Shown piece after piece: positions 38,542 to 47,764 of a DNA stretch of 64,000 bases. Made by a program: the position numbers and the translations under genes. Source of the stretch: Pengzhenrongella frigida (GTDB taxonomy: Bacteria; Actinomycetota; Actinomycetes; Actinomycetales; Cellulomonadaceae). Under the pieces are notes generated by a model, which was not told where the DNA came from, made no database searches, and saw only the letters and a list, made by a program, of their open reading frames with translations. The stretch covers positions 39,475 through 103,474 of the forward strand of contig NZ_SDWW01000010.1 in NCBI RefSeq assembly GCF_004168625.1, read 5' to 3'. Every line of letters begins with the position of its first letter. The first letter of the stretch is position 1.

Positions 38542-39269
38542 GCACCGCAAGGCACCTGGCCGACCCGCAAGCCGCCCTCCTCGAGGTGACCGCGCCGCCG
38601 ATCGTCGTCGTCGACCACGTCGGCAAGACCTACGGCACCGGCCCGGCGGCGGTGCACGCCGTCCAGGACGTCTCGTTCACGATCCAGCCCGGCGAGCTCA
38701 TCGCCCTCGTCGGTCGCTCCGGGTCGGGCAAGACCACGCTGCTGAACATGATCGGCGGCCTCGACCGACCGGACGCCGGCACCGTGACCGTGGACGGTCG
38801 CGAGGTCTCCACGCTCACCGAGAAGGGTCTGGTCGCGCTCCGGCGGGACGTCGTCTCGTTCGTGTTCCAGACCTTCGGGCTCGTGCCGGTGCTCTCCGCC
38901 ACCGAGAACGTCGGCATCCCGCTGCGGCTGCGCGCCCTGCCCACCGACGTCCGCGAGGCACGCGTGGCGCTGCTGCTCGAGCTCGTCGGGCTGACCGCCC
39001 ACGCCCGCCAGCGGCCCGGGGAGATGTCCGGCGGGCAGCAGCAGCGCGTCGCGATCGCCCGCGCCCTGGCCAACTCCCCCCGGCTTCTCATCGCCGACGA
39101 GCCGACCGGCCAGCTCGACACCGAGACCGGACTGGCGATCATGGCGCTGCTGCGGGCCGTCGTGCAGGCCGAGGGCATGACCGCGCTCATCTCGACCCAC
39201 GACCCGCTCATGATCCAGCTGGCCGACCGGGTCGTCCGGCTGGCCGACGGCAAGCTGGTCGAGGACTGA
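38538..39269 (+). CDS. ABC exporter ATPase (LolD/MacB class)
   Basis: A 243-residue ATPase of ordinary length for the class. Walker A is GRSGSGKT (59-66), LNMIGGLDRPDAGTVTVDG follows, the Q-loop lies in FVFQTFGLVPVLSATENV, and the signature MSGGQQQRVAIARAL, Walker B LLIADEPTGQLD and H-loop STHDP are all intact. The GTG start overlaps the previous stop as GTGA and follows GAGGAG. With the previous ATPase it makes two different nucleotide-binding subunits for the two permeases. It closes the four-gene unit and is convergent with the GH3 gene 19 bases on. Confidence 0.92.
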   Translation: MSTARHLADPQAALLEVTAPPIVVVDHVGKTYGTGPAAVHAVQDVSFTIQPGELIALVGRSGSGKTTLLNMIGGLDRPDAGTVTVDGREVSTLTEKGLVALRRDVVSFVFQTFGLVPVLSATENVGIPLRLRALPTDVREARVALLLELVGLTAHARQRPGEMSGGQQQRVAIARALANSPRLLIADEPTGQLDTETGLAIMALLRAVVQAEGMTALISTHDPLMIQLADRVVRLADGKLVED

Positions 39270-39276
39270 CCGCGCC

Positions 39277-39290
39277 GAGCCGCACGGCTC
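39277..39290. terminator. Short hairpin between convergent genes
   Basis: GAGCCG-CA-CGGCTC is a perfect 6-2-6 inverted repeat lying between the ATPase stop and the GH3 stop. It is placed for a bidirectional terminator but has no T-run, so this is a weak call. Confidence 0.35.
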
Positions 39291-41127
39291 AGGCGGTCCG
39301 CACCGCCTCGGCCGGCTCGGCCCCCGCGTAGCGCAGCCCGTGACCGAAGGGAAACTGCGGGTCCTCGGTGTCGAACGGCACGTCCGACCTGCTCTCGATC
39401 ACGGCCCTCATCGAGCGGGGCAGGTCGAAGGGCAGGGATCCCTGCGGCTCCGCGTCCGCGAAGAGGACGGACAGGAGGGCCTCGTCGCTCGAGCCGAAGT
39501 CGGCCAGGACCGCCGTCGCGGCCTGCGTGAGCGCCCCGAGGACCGCCGGTCGGTCGAGGAAGACGACCACCACCGTGGGCACGGCGGCGGCGATCGCGGC
39601 GACCCGGGCGTGCAGCTCGGCCGGGAACTCCAGGGATCCGGTGTGGAACCCCGCGGCAAGGCCGGGCCGCGGCTCATGGGGGGCGCGCAGCCGCAGGACG
39701 GCGACGTCGGCGGTCTGCGGGGTCGCGGCCACCTCGGCGTGCGCGGCAAGCAGCCCGGGCTTGATCCCCTCGGCGTAGACCCGCAGCGGCCGGCGCAGCG
39801 GGAGGAGCGGGGCGCCCGCGACCTCCCGGTTCGTCAGCAGGGTCAGCGACCTGCGCTGTGCGTCGAGGCCAGCCTCGACGAAGTCCGCGCGGCCGACCGT
39901 GCGAGCGGCGAGGTCCGCGTCGACGAACGGGTCGTCGAACAGGCCGAGGACGAACTTCTCCCGCAGGAGTCGGCGCACGGAGCGGTCGATGCGCTCGATC
40001 GACACCCGGCCCTCTCGCACGAGCTCGAGCACGAGGTCGGTGCGGTACTCGCCGCCGAACTGGTCGACGCCGGCGTCCAGCGACTTCAGGACCCGCTCTT
40101 TCGGTGTGAGGTGCTCGGCCCCCCACGCGCGGGCCGCGATCGGGTCGCCCAGGGCCACGCCGTCGGACACGAGGCTCCAGTCGGTGCACACGATGCCGTC
40201 GAAGCCCAGTCGCTCGCGGAGCACACCGGTGATGACCGACCGGTTGAACCCGAACCCGACCTCCTCGTACTCGGTCCCCATCGGCATCCCGTAGTAGGGC
40301 ATCATCTGGGACGCCCCGGCCTCGAGCGCCGCCACGAACGGCCGCAGGTGCAGCTCGAACATCCCGCCCGGGTAGACCTGCTCCCGCCCGAAGGGGAAGT
40401 GCGGGTCTTCGCCGTCCTGCTGGGGGCCGCCTCCGGGGAAGTGCTTCACCATGGTCGCGACCGAGTCGGGGCCGAGCTCGGCCCCCTGGAGCCCGCGGAC
40501 GAGGGCCCGAGCCATGCGGCACGTCAGCTCGACGTCCTCACCGAGCGTCGCGAAGATCCTCGGCCACCGGGGCTCGGTCGCCAGGTCCACCTGGGGGTGC
40601 AGCGCGACCCGCAGGCCGAGCGCCCGGTACTCCTGGCGGACCACGTCGGCGAACCCCTCCGCGACCGCGTCGGAGCCGATCGCGGCGATGCCGAGCGTCT
40701 CCGGCCACTGGGAGAAGAACCCGGGCGGCGACTCGCTCTCGGGGTTGCCGGTGAGCGCGTTGCGCGGATCGGCCGACAGGGCGTGCCGCGTGTCGGTCGA
40801 GAACGTCACCGGGATCCCGAGGGGCCGGGCCAGGGCGATCCGCTGCACGGCGTTGTACCACTCGGCGAACTCGCGGGGGGTCGCCTTCGAGCCCAGCAGC
40901 CCGTAGTGGCTGATCCGCTTCTCGACGATGGTCTCGCGGAGCGTCGGCAGGCCGAACTCGACGTTCGGGGTGTCCACGTCCTCCAGCGTCGCCATCGGGT
41001 GGAACATCTGGCCCACCTTGTCCTCCAGGTCGAGCCGCGACAGCAGGTCATCGACCCGCTGGTCGACCGGCAGGGACGGGTTCTCGTAGGGCAGGGCGTC
41101 GTTCGATCGCATCGCGGTGGGACTCAT
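39289..41127 (-). CDS. GH3 beta-glycosidase
   Basis: A 612-residue cytoplasmic GH3 enzyme (no signal peptide). It has the (beta/alpha)8 domain followed by the alpha/beta-sandwich domain but no fibronectin domain. Visible motifs are KVGQMFHPM near the start, KHFPGGG (228-234) and the nucleophile Asp316 in GIVCTDWSLVSDG. The second domain begins near DAQRRSLTLLTN, and a final FPFGHGL segment is shared by GH3 beta-glucosidases and xylosidases. The likely substrate is a beta-linked gluco- or xylo-oligosaccharide. The gene follows the GH42 gene after 84 bases on the same strand and may belong to that operon. Confidence 0.9.
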   Translation of the reverse strand: MSPTAMRSNDALPYENPSLPVDQRVDDLLSRLDLEDKVGQMFHPMATLEDVDTPNVEFGLPTLRETIVEKRISHYGLLGSKATPREFAEWYNAVQRIALARPLGIPVTFSTDTRHALSADPRNALTGNPESESPPGFFSQWPETLGIAAIGSDAVAEGFADVVRQEYRALGLRVALHPQVDLATEPRWPRIFATLGEDVELTCRMARALVRGLQGAELGPDSVATMVKHFPGGGPQQDGEDPHFPFGREQVYPGGMFELHLRPFVAALEAGASQMMPYYGMPMGTEYEEVGFGFNRSVITGVLRERLGFDGIVCTDWSLVSDGVALGDPIAARAWGAEHLTPKERVLKSLDAGVDQFGGEYRTDLVLELVREGRVSIERIDRSVRRLLREKFVLGLFDDPFVDADLAARTVGRADFVEAGLDAQRRSLTLLTNREVAGAPLLPLRRPLRVYAEGIKPGLLAAHAEVAATPQTADVAVLRLRAPHEPRPGLAAGFHTGSLEFPAELHARVAAIAAAVPTVVVVFLDRPAVLGALTQAATAVLADFGSSDEALLSVLFADAEPQGSLPFDLPRSMRAVIESRSDVPFDTEDPQFPFGHGLRYAGAEPAEAVRTA

Positions 41128-41211
41128 TTCGTGTGAACGTGCTCGGGGGGGTCCCGCAAGGGACGACGAGGCCGGCCGTGCGCCGGTCGCCCGTGGACTA
41201 CGTGCCGTGCG

Positions 41212-43218
41212 TCAGCCCAGTTCGTCGATCACCACGACGCCGCCGGCCGGCACCGGGCACCGGGACGCCCACCTCGTGCCGGTCAGCAGGTCCACGCCGG
41301 TCGCCTCGACCGCGCCGGGCCGGTCGCCATGGTTGACGGCGACGAGGTAGCTGGCGCCCTCACCAGTGCGGCGTACGACGTCGATGCCGGCGTCGACGAC
41401 CGCGGTCGGGGCGATATCGAGCCCCGCGGTGACCTCGTCGAGCAGCTCACCCAGCGCGGCGTCATCCAGGGACGCCGAGACGTACCACGCCTGCCCGGCG
41501 CCGACCGTCCGACGGGTCACCGCCGGCTGGCCGCTGAGGCGACCGGTGGCGTAGCGGGCGACGACGCGGGCGTCGTCGACGCTCAACGACTCGGTCCAGT
41601 CGTGCGCGGCCCAGCCCCGATCCAGCTCGACGATCTCGCCGGCGAGCACGGGGACGAACTCCTCGACGTGCACACCGAGCAGCGTCTTGAGGACGCCGGG
41701 GTAGCCGCCGGGGACCACCTGGTTGTCCGGGCCGACGATCCCGGACAGGTAGGTCACCAGCACGGCGCCACCGCGCTCAGCGACGCGCGCGAGTGCGGTC
41801 GCCGTCTGCCCGTCCGCGAGATAGAGGCCGGCCACGATGACGAGGTCGTACTGCGCGAGCTCGTCGAGCCGCGCCGTCGGCACGAGGTCCACCCGCCGCC
41901 CCCGGGCCCACAGGGCGCGATGGACCCGGCGAGGCAGCCCGGTCGGAGCGTCGTCGGCGATCGGCTTCGGCCCGGCCGCCCACGCCCAGTCCGACTCGTC
42001 GTCGACCAGGATCGCGATCCGGGCCCGCTCGACGAGCGTGCCTGCCAGCGGCCCAGCGGCGGCGAGGTCGGCCCCGAGCGCGACGACCTCGCGCCACGTG
42101 CGCGAGCGCCGTCCGGCGTGCGGCACCATCCCGGAGTGGAACTGCTCCGCACCGGCCACCGACGCACGCCACTGGAACATCAGGACGCCGTCGGCGCCCC
42201 TGCCGACGTGGGTGAACGCGATTCGCCGCAGCTGTCCCGGGTCCAGCGGCAGGTTGCGCCCCTGCCAGCTGACCGCGCTCGGCGCCGTCTCCATCAGCAG
42301 CCACGGCGCGTCGGGGCTCAGGCCACGGACCCGATCGGCCGCGAAGGCGACGTCTTGCGCCTGGTGCTGGTCGGCGCCGCGCACGTAGTGGTCGTTCGAC
42401 AGGACGTCGAGGTCAGGGGCCCAGCGGGCGTGGTCGACGACGTGCGGCCCGGCACCCACCATGAAGTTCGTCGTGACCGGGACCTGCGGGGTGACGCGTC
42501 GCAGGACCGCCCGCTCGGCGCGCAGGTGCTCGAGCAGCGCGTCCGAGGAGAACCGGTCGAAGTCGAGGACCAGGGACGGGTTGCGCGACTCGGCCGCTGC
42601 CGGTGCCCGTGGGGGCAGGACGTGGTCGAAGTCGGGGTACCGGTGGCCCCAGAACGCCGTGCCCCAGGCGGCGTTGAGCGCGTCGACGGTGCCGTACCGA
42701 GCGGCGAGCCACCGACGGAAGTGCTCAGCGGATACCTCGCAGTAGCAGTGCCGGTTCCCGCCACCGAGCTCGTTGCTGATGTGCCACAGGCGCAGCGCCG
42801 GGTGCGTGCCGTACCTCTCGGCGAGCACCGTCACGATCCGCAGCGCGTGCTCGCGCCAGACCGGGTGGGAGGGGCACCAACCCAGCCGCCCGCCGGGCGT
42901 CGACCGGGTCGCGGCACGGTCGACCCGCAGGATCTCGGGGTGATCGTGCAGGAGCCACATGGGCGGCGCGGCCGTCGGGGTCGCGAGGTCGACGCCGATG
43001 CCGGCCCGATGCAGGCGGTCGAGCGTCTCGTCGAGCCAGTCGAACTCGTACTGTCCCGCGCGCGGCTCGTACAGCCCCCACGAGAACACGCCGACGGTCA
43101 CCAGCGTCACGCCGGCTTCGCCCATGAGCGTGACGTCTTGCGCACGCACCTCGGCCGACCATTGCTCAGGGTTGTAGTCGCCGCCGTACGCCAGACCGTC
43201 GTTGGTCCACTGGGCCAC
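41212..43218 (-). CDS. GH42 beta-galactosidase
   Basis: A 668-residue intracellular beta-galactosidase acting on short galacto-oligosaccharides. Features are AYGGDYNPEQW at the start of the barrel, the acid/base Glu150 in WHISNELGGG, the nucleophile Glu310 in LLMETAPS, and WHxxNE-adjacent NRHCYCEVS, whose cysteine pair belongs to the GH42 zinc/structural loop. A Rossmann-like trimerisation domain (about 395-590) and a beta-sandwich C-terminus follow. The start is GTG 43218, because GAGGCGAGG precedes it; ATG 43233 is in frame but overlaps that site. An operator shared with the sugar-importer promoter lies just upstream, and the ROK regulator gene precedes it. Confidence 0.92.
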   Translation of the reverse strand: MAQWTNDGLAYGGDYNPEQWSAEVRAQDVTLMGEAGVTLVTVGVFSWGLYEPRAGQYEFDWLDETLDRLHRAGIGVDLATPTAAPPMWLLHDHPEILRVDRAATRSTPGGRLGWCPSHPVWREHALRIVTVLAERYGTHPALRLWHISNELGGGNRHCYCEVSAEHFRRWLAARYGTVDALNAAWGTAFWGHRYPDFDHVLPPRAPAAAESRNPSLVLDFDRFSSDALLEHLRAERAVLRRVTPQVPVTTNFMVGAGPHVVDHARWAPDLDVLSNDHYVRGADQHQAQDVAFAADRVRGLSPDAPWLLMETAPSAVSWQGRNLPLDPGQLRRIAFTHVGRGADGVLMFQWRASVAGAEQFHSGMVPHAGRRSRTWREVVALGADLAAAGPLAGTLVERARIAILVDDESDWAWAAGPKPIADDAPTGLPRRVHRALWARGRRVDLVPTARLDELAQYDLVIVAGLYLADGQTATALARVAERGGAVLVTYLSGIVGPDNQVVPGGYPGVLKTLLGVHVEEFVPVLAGEIVELDRGWAAHDWTESLSVDDARVVARYATGRLSGQPAVTRRTVGAGQAWYVSASLDDAALGELLDEVTAGLDIAPTAVVDAGIDVVRRTGEGASYLVAVNHGDRPGAVEATGVDLLTGTRWASRCPVPAGGVVVIDELG

Positions 43219-43248
43219 GAGACCTCGCCTCATCGTTGGGACGTTCAC

Positions 43249-43271
43249 TTTTGTAACGTTCCGCAACAATA
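43249..43271 (-). promoter_or_regulatory. Operator copy 1 of the ROK-controlled sugar regulon
   Basis: TTTTGT-N11-ACAATA (plus-strand reading) sits between the ROK and GH42 genes, about 31 bases ahead of the GH42 start. It matches the element at 47765-47787 at TTTTGT, at TCCGCA in the centre and at ACAA-A on the right. GATATT on the minus strand beside it could be a -10 box. Two such matches in this operon and none seen elsewhere argue for a shared repressor, most simply the ROK protein encoded between them. Confidence 0.65.
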
Positions 43272-43308
43272 TCAGAGGCATGCGGGAGCCGCAATGCCGC
43301 GCGAGGGG

Positions 43309-44460
43309 CTACAGGCAGCTGCGCAGGGCCGTGATGCCAGCCCCTTCGGCGTACTGCCCGAAGTGGAACGGGTCGACGCTGAGGGCGAGCTCGTGCGATG
43401 CCCGACGGTCCAGCCGGTCGCGGAGGGCGGCGTCGAACGTCGGCCTGGCCAGCTCGAGCAGGTCGGTGCCCTCCCCGGTCACGATGACCTTCTCCGGGTC
43501 GAGGACGTTGACGAACTGCGCGACGATCGCACCCAGGGCGCTCGCCGCATCGCGGAAGGCGCTCAGAGCCCGGGGCTCTCCCTCGCGGGCCCGGGCGAGC
43601 ACCTCGGGGTAGTCCTGCGGAGCCATCCCCGCGTTCTCCGCGATCCCCGGCATCGTCACCAGCGTCTCGGCGCACCCACGGTGGCCGCTCGGGCAGCGCA
43701 GCTCCCCCTGGGCCTCGACGAGGAGGTGACCGATCTTGCCCTGACGGGCGTGCGCCCCGATCACCACGCGATCGTCGAGCACCAGGCCGACACCGGCGCC
43801 GTCGCCGATGACGATCACGACGAGGGACTTGGGCCCCGTCCCGCCGCCGAACCAGTGGTGCGCCGTCGCCAGTGCGGTCACGTCGTTGGTCACGGTGGCC
43901 GGGAGCCCCGTGCGCTCGCTGACCATGCGCGCCATCGGCACGCGCGCCGCCCAACCGGGAAAGGTCGAGCCCACGATCTCGGAGTCGGCGCCGACACCGT
44001 CGACGTCGCCCGCGAGGCAGACCCCGATCGCACTGGGTCGCTCCCGTCCCCGCAGCAGGTCGTCCGCGGTCGACGCGATGAGGTCGACGACTCCGTCGAC
44101 GCTCCTGTCGGTGAGGGTCACGTGGGTGTTCGCGATGACCCACGAGTCGAGGCCGGTGACCACGGCGTACAGGTCGTCGCCGGTGAGCTTGACGCCGACG
44201 ACGTGCGCGGCGTCCACCCGAAGGTCGATGATCTCGGGCGGCCGGCCGCGCGCGGCGCGCTGCTGCCGGTCGCTCTCGGTGACGAGCTTGAGGTCGATGA
44301 GCTCGCGCGTGATGCGCGTCAGGCTGGTGCGCGACAGGCCGAGCTTGCGCGCCAGCTGGACACGCGGTTGCGAGCCCCCGCCGATCAGCTCGGCGACCAC
44401 GGCGCGTTCCCCCTCGTTCAGACCGAGCCACGGCTGGTCGGCTCCGGACGCAATCGTCAT
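43309..44460 (-). CDS. ROK-family regulator of the GH42/ABC sugar locus
   Basis: A 383-residue ROK repressor. The winged helix is AVVAELIGGGSQPRVQLARKLGLSRTSLTRITRELIDLKLV, and the sensor fold contains GVKLTGDDLYAVVTGLDSW, GVCLAGDVDG, TNDVTALATAHHWFGGG and IGDGAGVGLVLDDRVVIGA. The zinc site reads GHLLVEAQGELRCPSGHRGCAE. The first and last cysteines are present but the middle CxC cysteine is serine, so metal binding is probably altered. ATG 44460 follows AGGAGCG. It lies between the permease gene (55-base gap) and GH42 on the same strand. The TTTTGT-N11-ACAAAA elements upstream of GH42 and of the binding-protein gene are its probable operators. Confidence 0.87.
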   Translation of the reverse strand: MTIASGADQPWLGLNEGERAVVAELIGGGSQPRVQLARKLGLSRTSLTRITRELIDLKLVTESDRQQRAARGRPPEIIDLRVDAAHVVGVKLTGDDLYAVVTGLDSWVIANTHVTLTDRSVDGVVDLIASTADDLLRGRERPSAIGVCLAGDVDGVGADSEIVGSTFPGWAARVPMARMVSERTGLPATVTNDVTALATAHHWFGGGTGPKSLVVIVIGDGAGVGLVLDDRVVIGAHARQGKIGHLLVEAQGELRCPSGHRGCAETLVTMPGIAENAGMAPQDYPEVLARAREGEPRALSAFRDAASALGAIVAQFVNVLDPEKVIVTGEGTDLLELARPTFDAALRDRLDRRASHELALSVDPFHFGQYAEGAGITALRSCL

Positions 44461-44515
44461 GTGGCGCTCCTGGTTGGGTCTGGTGCTCCGCCGGAGGCGG
44501 GCCAGGCTGCGCACC

Positions 44516-45382
44516 CTAGCCCTTGAGGCTCCCGCTGATGAGGTCAAGACGCCAGTAGCGCTGGAGGAACAGCATGAGCGCGACGAGCGGAACGATCGCG
44601 AGCAGGGCGCCCATGATCGCGAGGCTGTACAGCGCGGGTGTCCCTGTCCCGCGGTTGAGCATGAGGTACAGGCCTGTGGTCAGGGGGAACTTCGACTCGT
44701 CGCTGAGCATGATGAACGGGAGCAGGAAGTTGTTCCAGATCCCGACGAACTGCAGCATGAAGACGGTGACGAGCCCGGGCACCATCATCGGCAGGGCCAC
44801 GGAGCGGAACGTGCGCAGCTCGCTCGCCCCGTCGATCCGCGCCGCCTCGACCGTCTCCTCCGGCACCGAGCTGCGCACGTAGATGCACGCGAGGTAGATC
44901 CCGAAGGGGTTGATGATGCTCGGGAGGAGCACGGACCAGTACGTGTTGGCCAGGCCGAGCTCGGAGGCGAGGAAGTACTGCGGCACGGCCAGCGCGATCT
45001 GCGGGATCATCACGCCGGCGAGCAGCAGCATGAAGACGGCGTCGCGGCCCCGGAACTGGTAGCGCGCGAGGGCGTAGCCGGCCGAGGCCGACACGGCCGT
45101 CGAGAGCAACGCACCACCGCCGGCGAAGACCAGGCTGTTCAGGGCCCAGGTCCAATACTGTCCGCCGTCGTACGTCGACAGGTCGACGAGGTTCTGCACG
45201 AATCCGGTGCCCAGGGCGAACGGCGCGGTGCTGAAGAGCTCGCCGCGGGACTTGGTGGCGGCGGTCAGCACCCAGACGATGGGCACGAGGGCGTACAGGG
45301 CACCGAGGAGGAGGACGGCCGTGGGTCCGACCCGTGAGGGACGCGCCGTCCGGCGAACTCCCGCCGCACGCACGGCGCTCAT
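44516..45382 (-). CDS. Sugar ABC importer permease (MalG type)
   Basis: A 288-residue permease with six predicted helices. It has the CUT1-family pattern: a first helix AVLLLGALYALVPIVWVLTAATKSRGELF, PQIALAVPQYFLASELGLANTYWSVLLPSIINPFGIYLA, and the EAA loop EETVEAARIDGASELRTFRSVALPMMVPGLV that contacts the ATPase. The short C-terminus ends with QRYWRLDLISGSLKG, typical of MalG-like subunits. Its ATG overlaps the stop of the MalF-type gene. No ATPase gene lies in this locus, so an MsiK-like shared ATPase elsewhere is expected, as in other actinobacteria. Confidence 0.93.
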   Translation of the reverse strand: MSAVRAAGVRRTARPSRVGPTAVLLLGALYALVPIVWVLTAATKSRGELFSTAPFALGTGFVQNLVDLSTYDGGQYWTWALNSLVFAGGGALLSTAVSASAGYALARYQFRGRDAVFMLLLAGVMIPQIALAVPQYFLASELGLANTYWSVLLPSIINPFGIYLACIYVRSSVPEETVEAARIDGASELRTFRSVALPMMVPGLVTVFMLQFVGIWNNFLLPFIMLSDESKFPLTTGLYLMLNRGTGTPALYSLAIMGALLAIVPLVALMLFLQRYWRLDLISGSLKG

Positions 45383-46281
45383 CGCTCGTCCTCGAACGTG
45401 CGTCGCTGGAGCAGTCGCAGCAGGACGAGCGAGATGAGGAGGGTGCCCAGGGCCATGACCACGGACGCCGCGGCCGCGCCGGAGACGTCGTCGGTGCCGA
45501 ACGCGTCCCGGTAGATCTTCATCAAGGGGAAGAAGGAGTACGAGATCGAGCTCGAGATCGACCGCAGGGTGGTCGGCTCGGAGTACGCCTGCAGCGTCGC
45601 GATGAGGGAGAACAGGAGCGTGAGCACGAGCGCCGGCGTGAGCAGCGGGATCTTGATCCGCCAGGCGACCTGCCACTCCGTGGCCCCGTCGATGTGCGCC
45701 GCGTCGTAGATCTCGGCGGGGATCGACCTGAGCGCGGTGTAGATGACGATCATGTTGAACCCCACTCCGCCCCAGATGGCGATGTTGGCCAGGGAGCCGT
45801 AGATCGAGCCCGGGCCGAGGAAGTCCACGGCCGGGAGCCCGACCGTGCGGAGAGCGAAGTTCACGGGGCTCGTCGAGGGCAGGTACATGAACCCCCACAG
45901 GAGGGCGCCGACGACACCCGGAACCGCGTACGGCAGGAAGATGGCGGTCCGGGAGAGCCGGCCGAACCGGATGCCGGGGAGGTCCAGCAGCAGGGCGAAG
46001 ACGAGGGCGAGCCCGAGCGTCAAGGGCACGGACACCAGACCGAACTTCGCCAGCCTGCCCAGCGACGCGAGGAGCTCGGGGTTCGTCAGCGTGGCGACGT
46101 AGTTGTCCAGACCGACGAAGACCTTGCGGCGGATGCCGAACGCACCGCCGTCGACCTTGAGCTGCACGACGCTCAGGTAGATCGCGTAGCCGATGGGGAT
46201 GAGGAGAAAGGTCACGAAGAGCGCCAGCGCGGGCGCCAGGAACCCCCACGGCGCGATTCTCGGGCGCAGTTGTCTGCTCAT
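45379..46281 (-). CDS. Sugar ABC importer permease (MalF type)
   Basis: A 300-residue CUT1 permease, partner of the MalG-type subunit. The first helix follows RPRIAPWGFLAPALALFVTFLLIPIGYAIYLS. The body contains VGLDNYVATLTNPELLASL and a helix series with SRTAIFLPYAVPGVVGALLWGFMY. The EAA loop is AEIYDAAHIDGATEWQVAWRIKIPLLTPALV. The gene starts 79 bases after the binding-protein stop, a gap occupied by a strong hairpin. Like its partner it depends on an ATPase not encoded here. The sugar is not fixed by sequence; the GH42 enzyme suggests a galactoside. Confidence 0.93.
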   Translation of the reverse strand: MSRQLRPRIAPWGFLAPALALFVTFLLIPIGYAIYLSVVQLKVDGGAFGIRRKVFVGLDNYVATLTNPELLASLGRLAKFGLVSVPLTLGLALVFALLLDLPGIRFGRLSRTAIFLPYAVPGVVGALLWGFMYLPSTSPVNFALRTVGLPAVDFLGPGSIYGSLANIAIWGGVGFNMIVIYTALRSIPAEIYDAAHIDGATEWQVAWRIKIPLLTPALVLTLLFSLIATLQAYSEPTTLRSISSSISYSFFPLMKIYRDAFGTDDVSGAAAASVVMALGTLLISLVLLRLLQRRTFEDER

Positions 46282-46326
46282 TCGATGTACTCCGGGGGTG
46301 GTGTGCGGGGGTTGGGGGCGCGGCCA

Positions 46327-46352
46327 CGCCCCTCCCCGCAGGGGGAGGGGCG
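46327..46352 (-). promoter_or_regulatory. Perfect GC hairpin between binding-protein and permease genes
   Basis: CGCCCCTCCCC (46327-46337) pairs exactly with 46342-46352 around a four-base loop (GCAG). It lies eight bases after the stop of the binding-protein gene and has no T-run on the minus strand. It is a candidate mRNA-stabilising or attenuating hairpin that leaves more binding protein than permease, as in the malE-malF spacer of other bacteria. Confidence 0.7.
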
Positions 46353-46359
46353 CGCCGTC

Positions 46360-47661
46360 CTAGTCGACGGAGAAGCCGGACTTCTCGAGGTCCGCGACCA
46401 CCGCGTCCTGGGTCGCTGTGAGGACGTCGAGATAGGAGGTCCTGGCGGCGGAGGCCTGCTTGATGGCGTCCCCCCACGTGTCGAAGGCGACCTGGACGTT
46501 CGGTCCCCAGGTCACCGGCGCGGTGTCCTTCGCCGCCGTCAGCGCGACCTCCCAGAAGTCGTCCTGGCCCGAGACGATCTCGGGCACCGGCTGCTCGGCG
46601 AGCGCCTCCTGACCGAGCGTCGACGCCGGGAAGAGCCCGCCCTTCTCGATCATCCCGGCGGTGCCCGCGCTCGACGTGTTGAGCCAGGTGAGGAACTCGA
46701 CTGCCTCCTGCGGGTGGTCCGAGTTCTTGGTCACCATGACCGAGCTGCCGCCCATGAGTCCGACCTGGCTCTCGCCGTCCCAGCTCGGCATGGGTGCGAT
46801 CGCCCAGGCGCCAGCGGTGTCCGGCGCGACGGAGATGGCGGCGCCGGGACCCCAGGTGCCCACGGTCCAGCTGAGCAGGGTGCCGTCGTTCATCTTCGTC
46901 CCCCACTCAGGGGTGAAGAAGTGTGTCGTGTCGACAAGTCCGTCCTCGACCAGGGGCTGCCAGAACTTCGCGACGCGCTGTGACTCGGGACCGTCGATCC
47001 CGACGTTCCACGACTCCCCGCCGGTCGACCACCACGTGGCGCCGAGCGGCTGCGTGTAGGCGGCAAACGTCGAGGCGTCGTCGGGGTACCCGCCGAGGAA
47101 CGCGGTCGGGGCGACCTCCTTGACCTGCTTGGCCAGAGCGGCGTACTCGTCCCAGGTCGTCGGCACCTGCAGGCCGTACTGCTCGAAGAGATCCCTGCGA
47201 TACATGAAGACCATCGGTGCGACGTCCTGGGGCACGGCGAAGACGCCGTCCCCGACCGTGACGAGGCTCATCGTGCCCTTCGAGTACTCACCGGAGAACT
47301 GGTCGGCGTACGTGCTGAGGTCCAGGGCGACGTCGCTGACGACGAGGCTCGGGAGCTTCTGGAACTCCGCCTGAGCCATGTCGGGGCCCTCACCCGCGCG
47401 GACGGAGGCGAGGAGCTTGGCCACCATGTCGTCCGCTCCGGCCGCCTCGACGACCTTCACCTGGATGTCCGGGTGCTCCTGGTTCCACCCCTCGACCACC
47501 TGGTCGACGTTCGTCGCCCAGCTCCAGTACTCGAGCGTCACCGGACCGGCGGACGTGCCTTCGTCGGCGCTCTCGCTCGAGCCGGCACATCCGGAGAGCC
47601 CGAGGGTGGCGACTGCAGCTGCCGCGACGGCGGCGACACGGAAGCGCTGGGCATTCTTCAT
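46360..47661 (-). CDS. Sugar-binding lipoprotein of ABC importer (SBP family 1)
   Basis: A 433-residue extracytoplasmic sugar-binding lipoprotein. The signal peptide (MKNAQRFRVAAVAAAAVATLGLSGC) ends in the lipobox LSGC, followed by a Ser/Glu linker. The mature domain shows the family-1 pattern: TLEYWSWATNVDQVVEGWNQEHPDIQVKVVEA, AGEGPDMAQAEFQKLPSLV, VPQDVAPMVFMYRRDLFEQYGLQVPTTWDEYAALAKQ and GSSVMVTKNSDHPQEAVEFLTWLNT. Several tryptophans in the middle probably stack on sugar rings. ATG 47661 follows GAAGGAG. It is the first gene of the locus, with an operator overlapping its -35 box. Confidence 0.93.
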   Translation of the reverse strand: MKNAQRFRVAAVAAAAVATLGLSGCAGSSESADEGTSAGPVTLEYWSWATNVDQVVEGWNQEHPDIQVKVVEAAGADDMVAKLLASVRAGEGPDMAQAEFQKLPSLVVSDVALDLSTYADQFSGEYSKGTMSLVTVGDGVFAVPQDVAPMVFMYRRDLFEQYGLQVPTTWDEYAALAKQVKEVAPTAFLGGYPDDASTFAAYTQPLGATWWSTGGESWNVGIDGPESQRVAKFWQPLVEDGLVDTTHFFTPEWGTKMNDGTLLSWTVGTWGPGAAISVAPDTAGAWAIAPMPSWDGESQVGLMGGSSVMVTKNSDHPQEAVEFLTWLNTSSAGTAGMIEKGGLFPASTLGQEALAEQPVPEIVSGQDDFWEVALTAAKDTAPVTWGPNVQVAFDTWGDAIKQASAARTSYLDVLTATQDAVVADLEKSGFSVD

Positions 47662-47764
47662 GACAGCTCTACTCCTTCGTAGGGGGATGAAGACGGCAGC
47701 CCGCCGTGCGCAGCGTCGTGCTCCCGCGAGGCCGTTCGACATCAAGCATCCGCACCGCTCGCTA

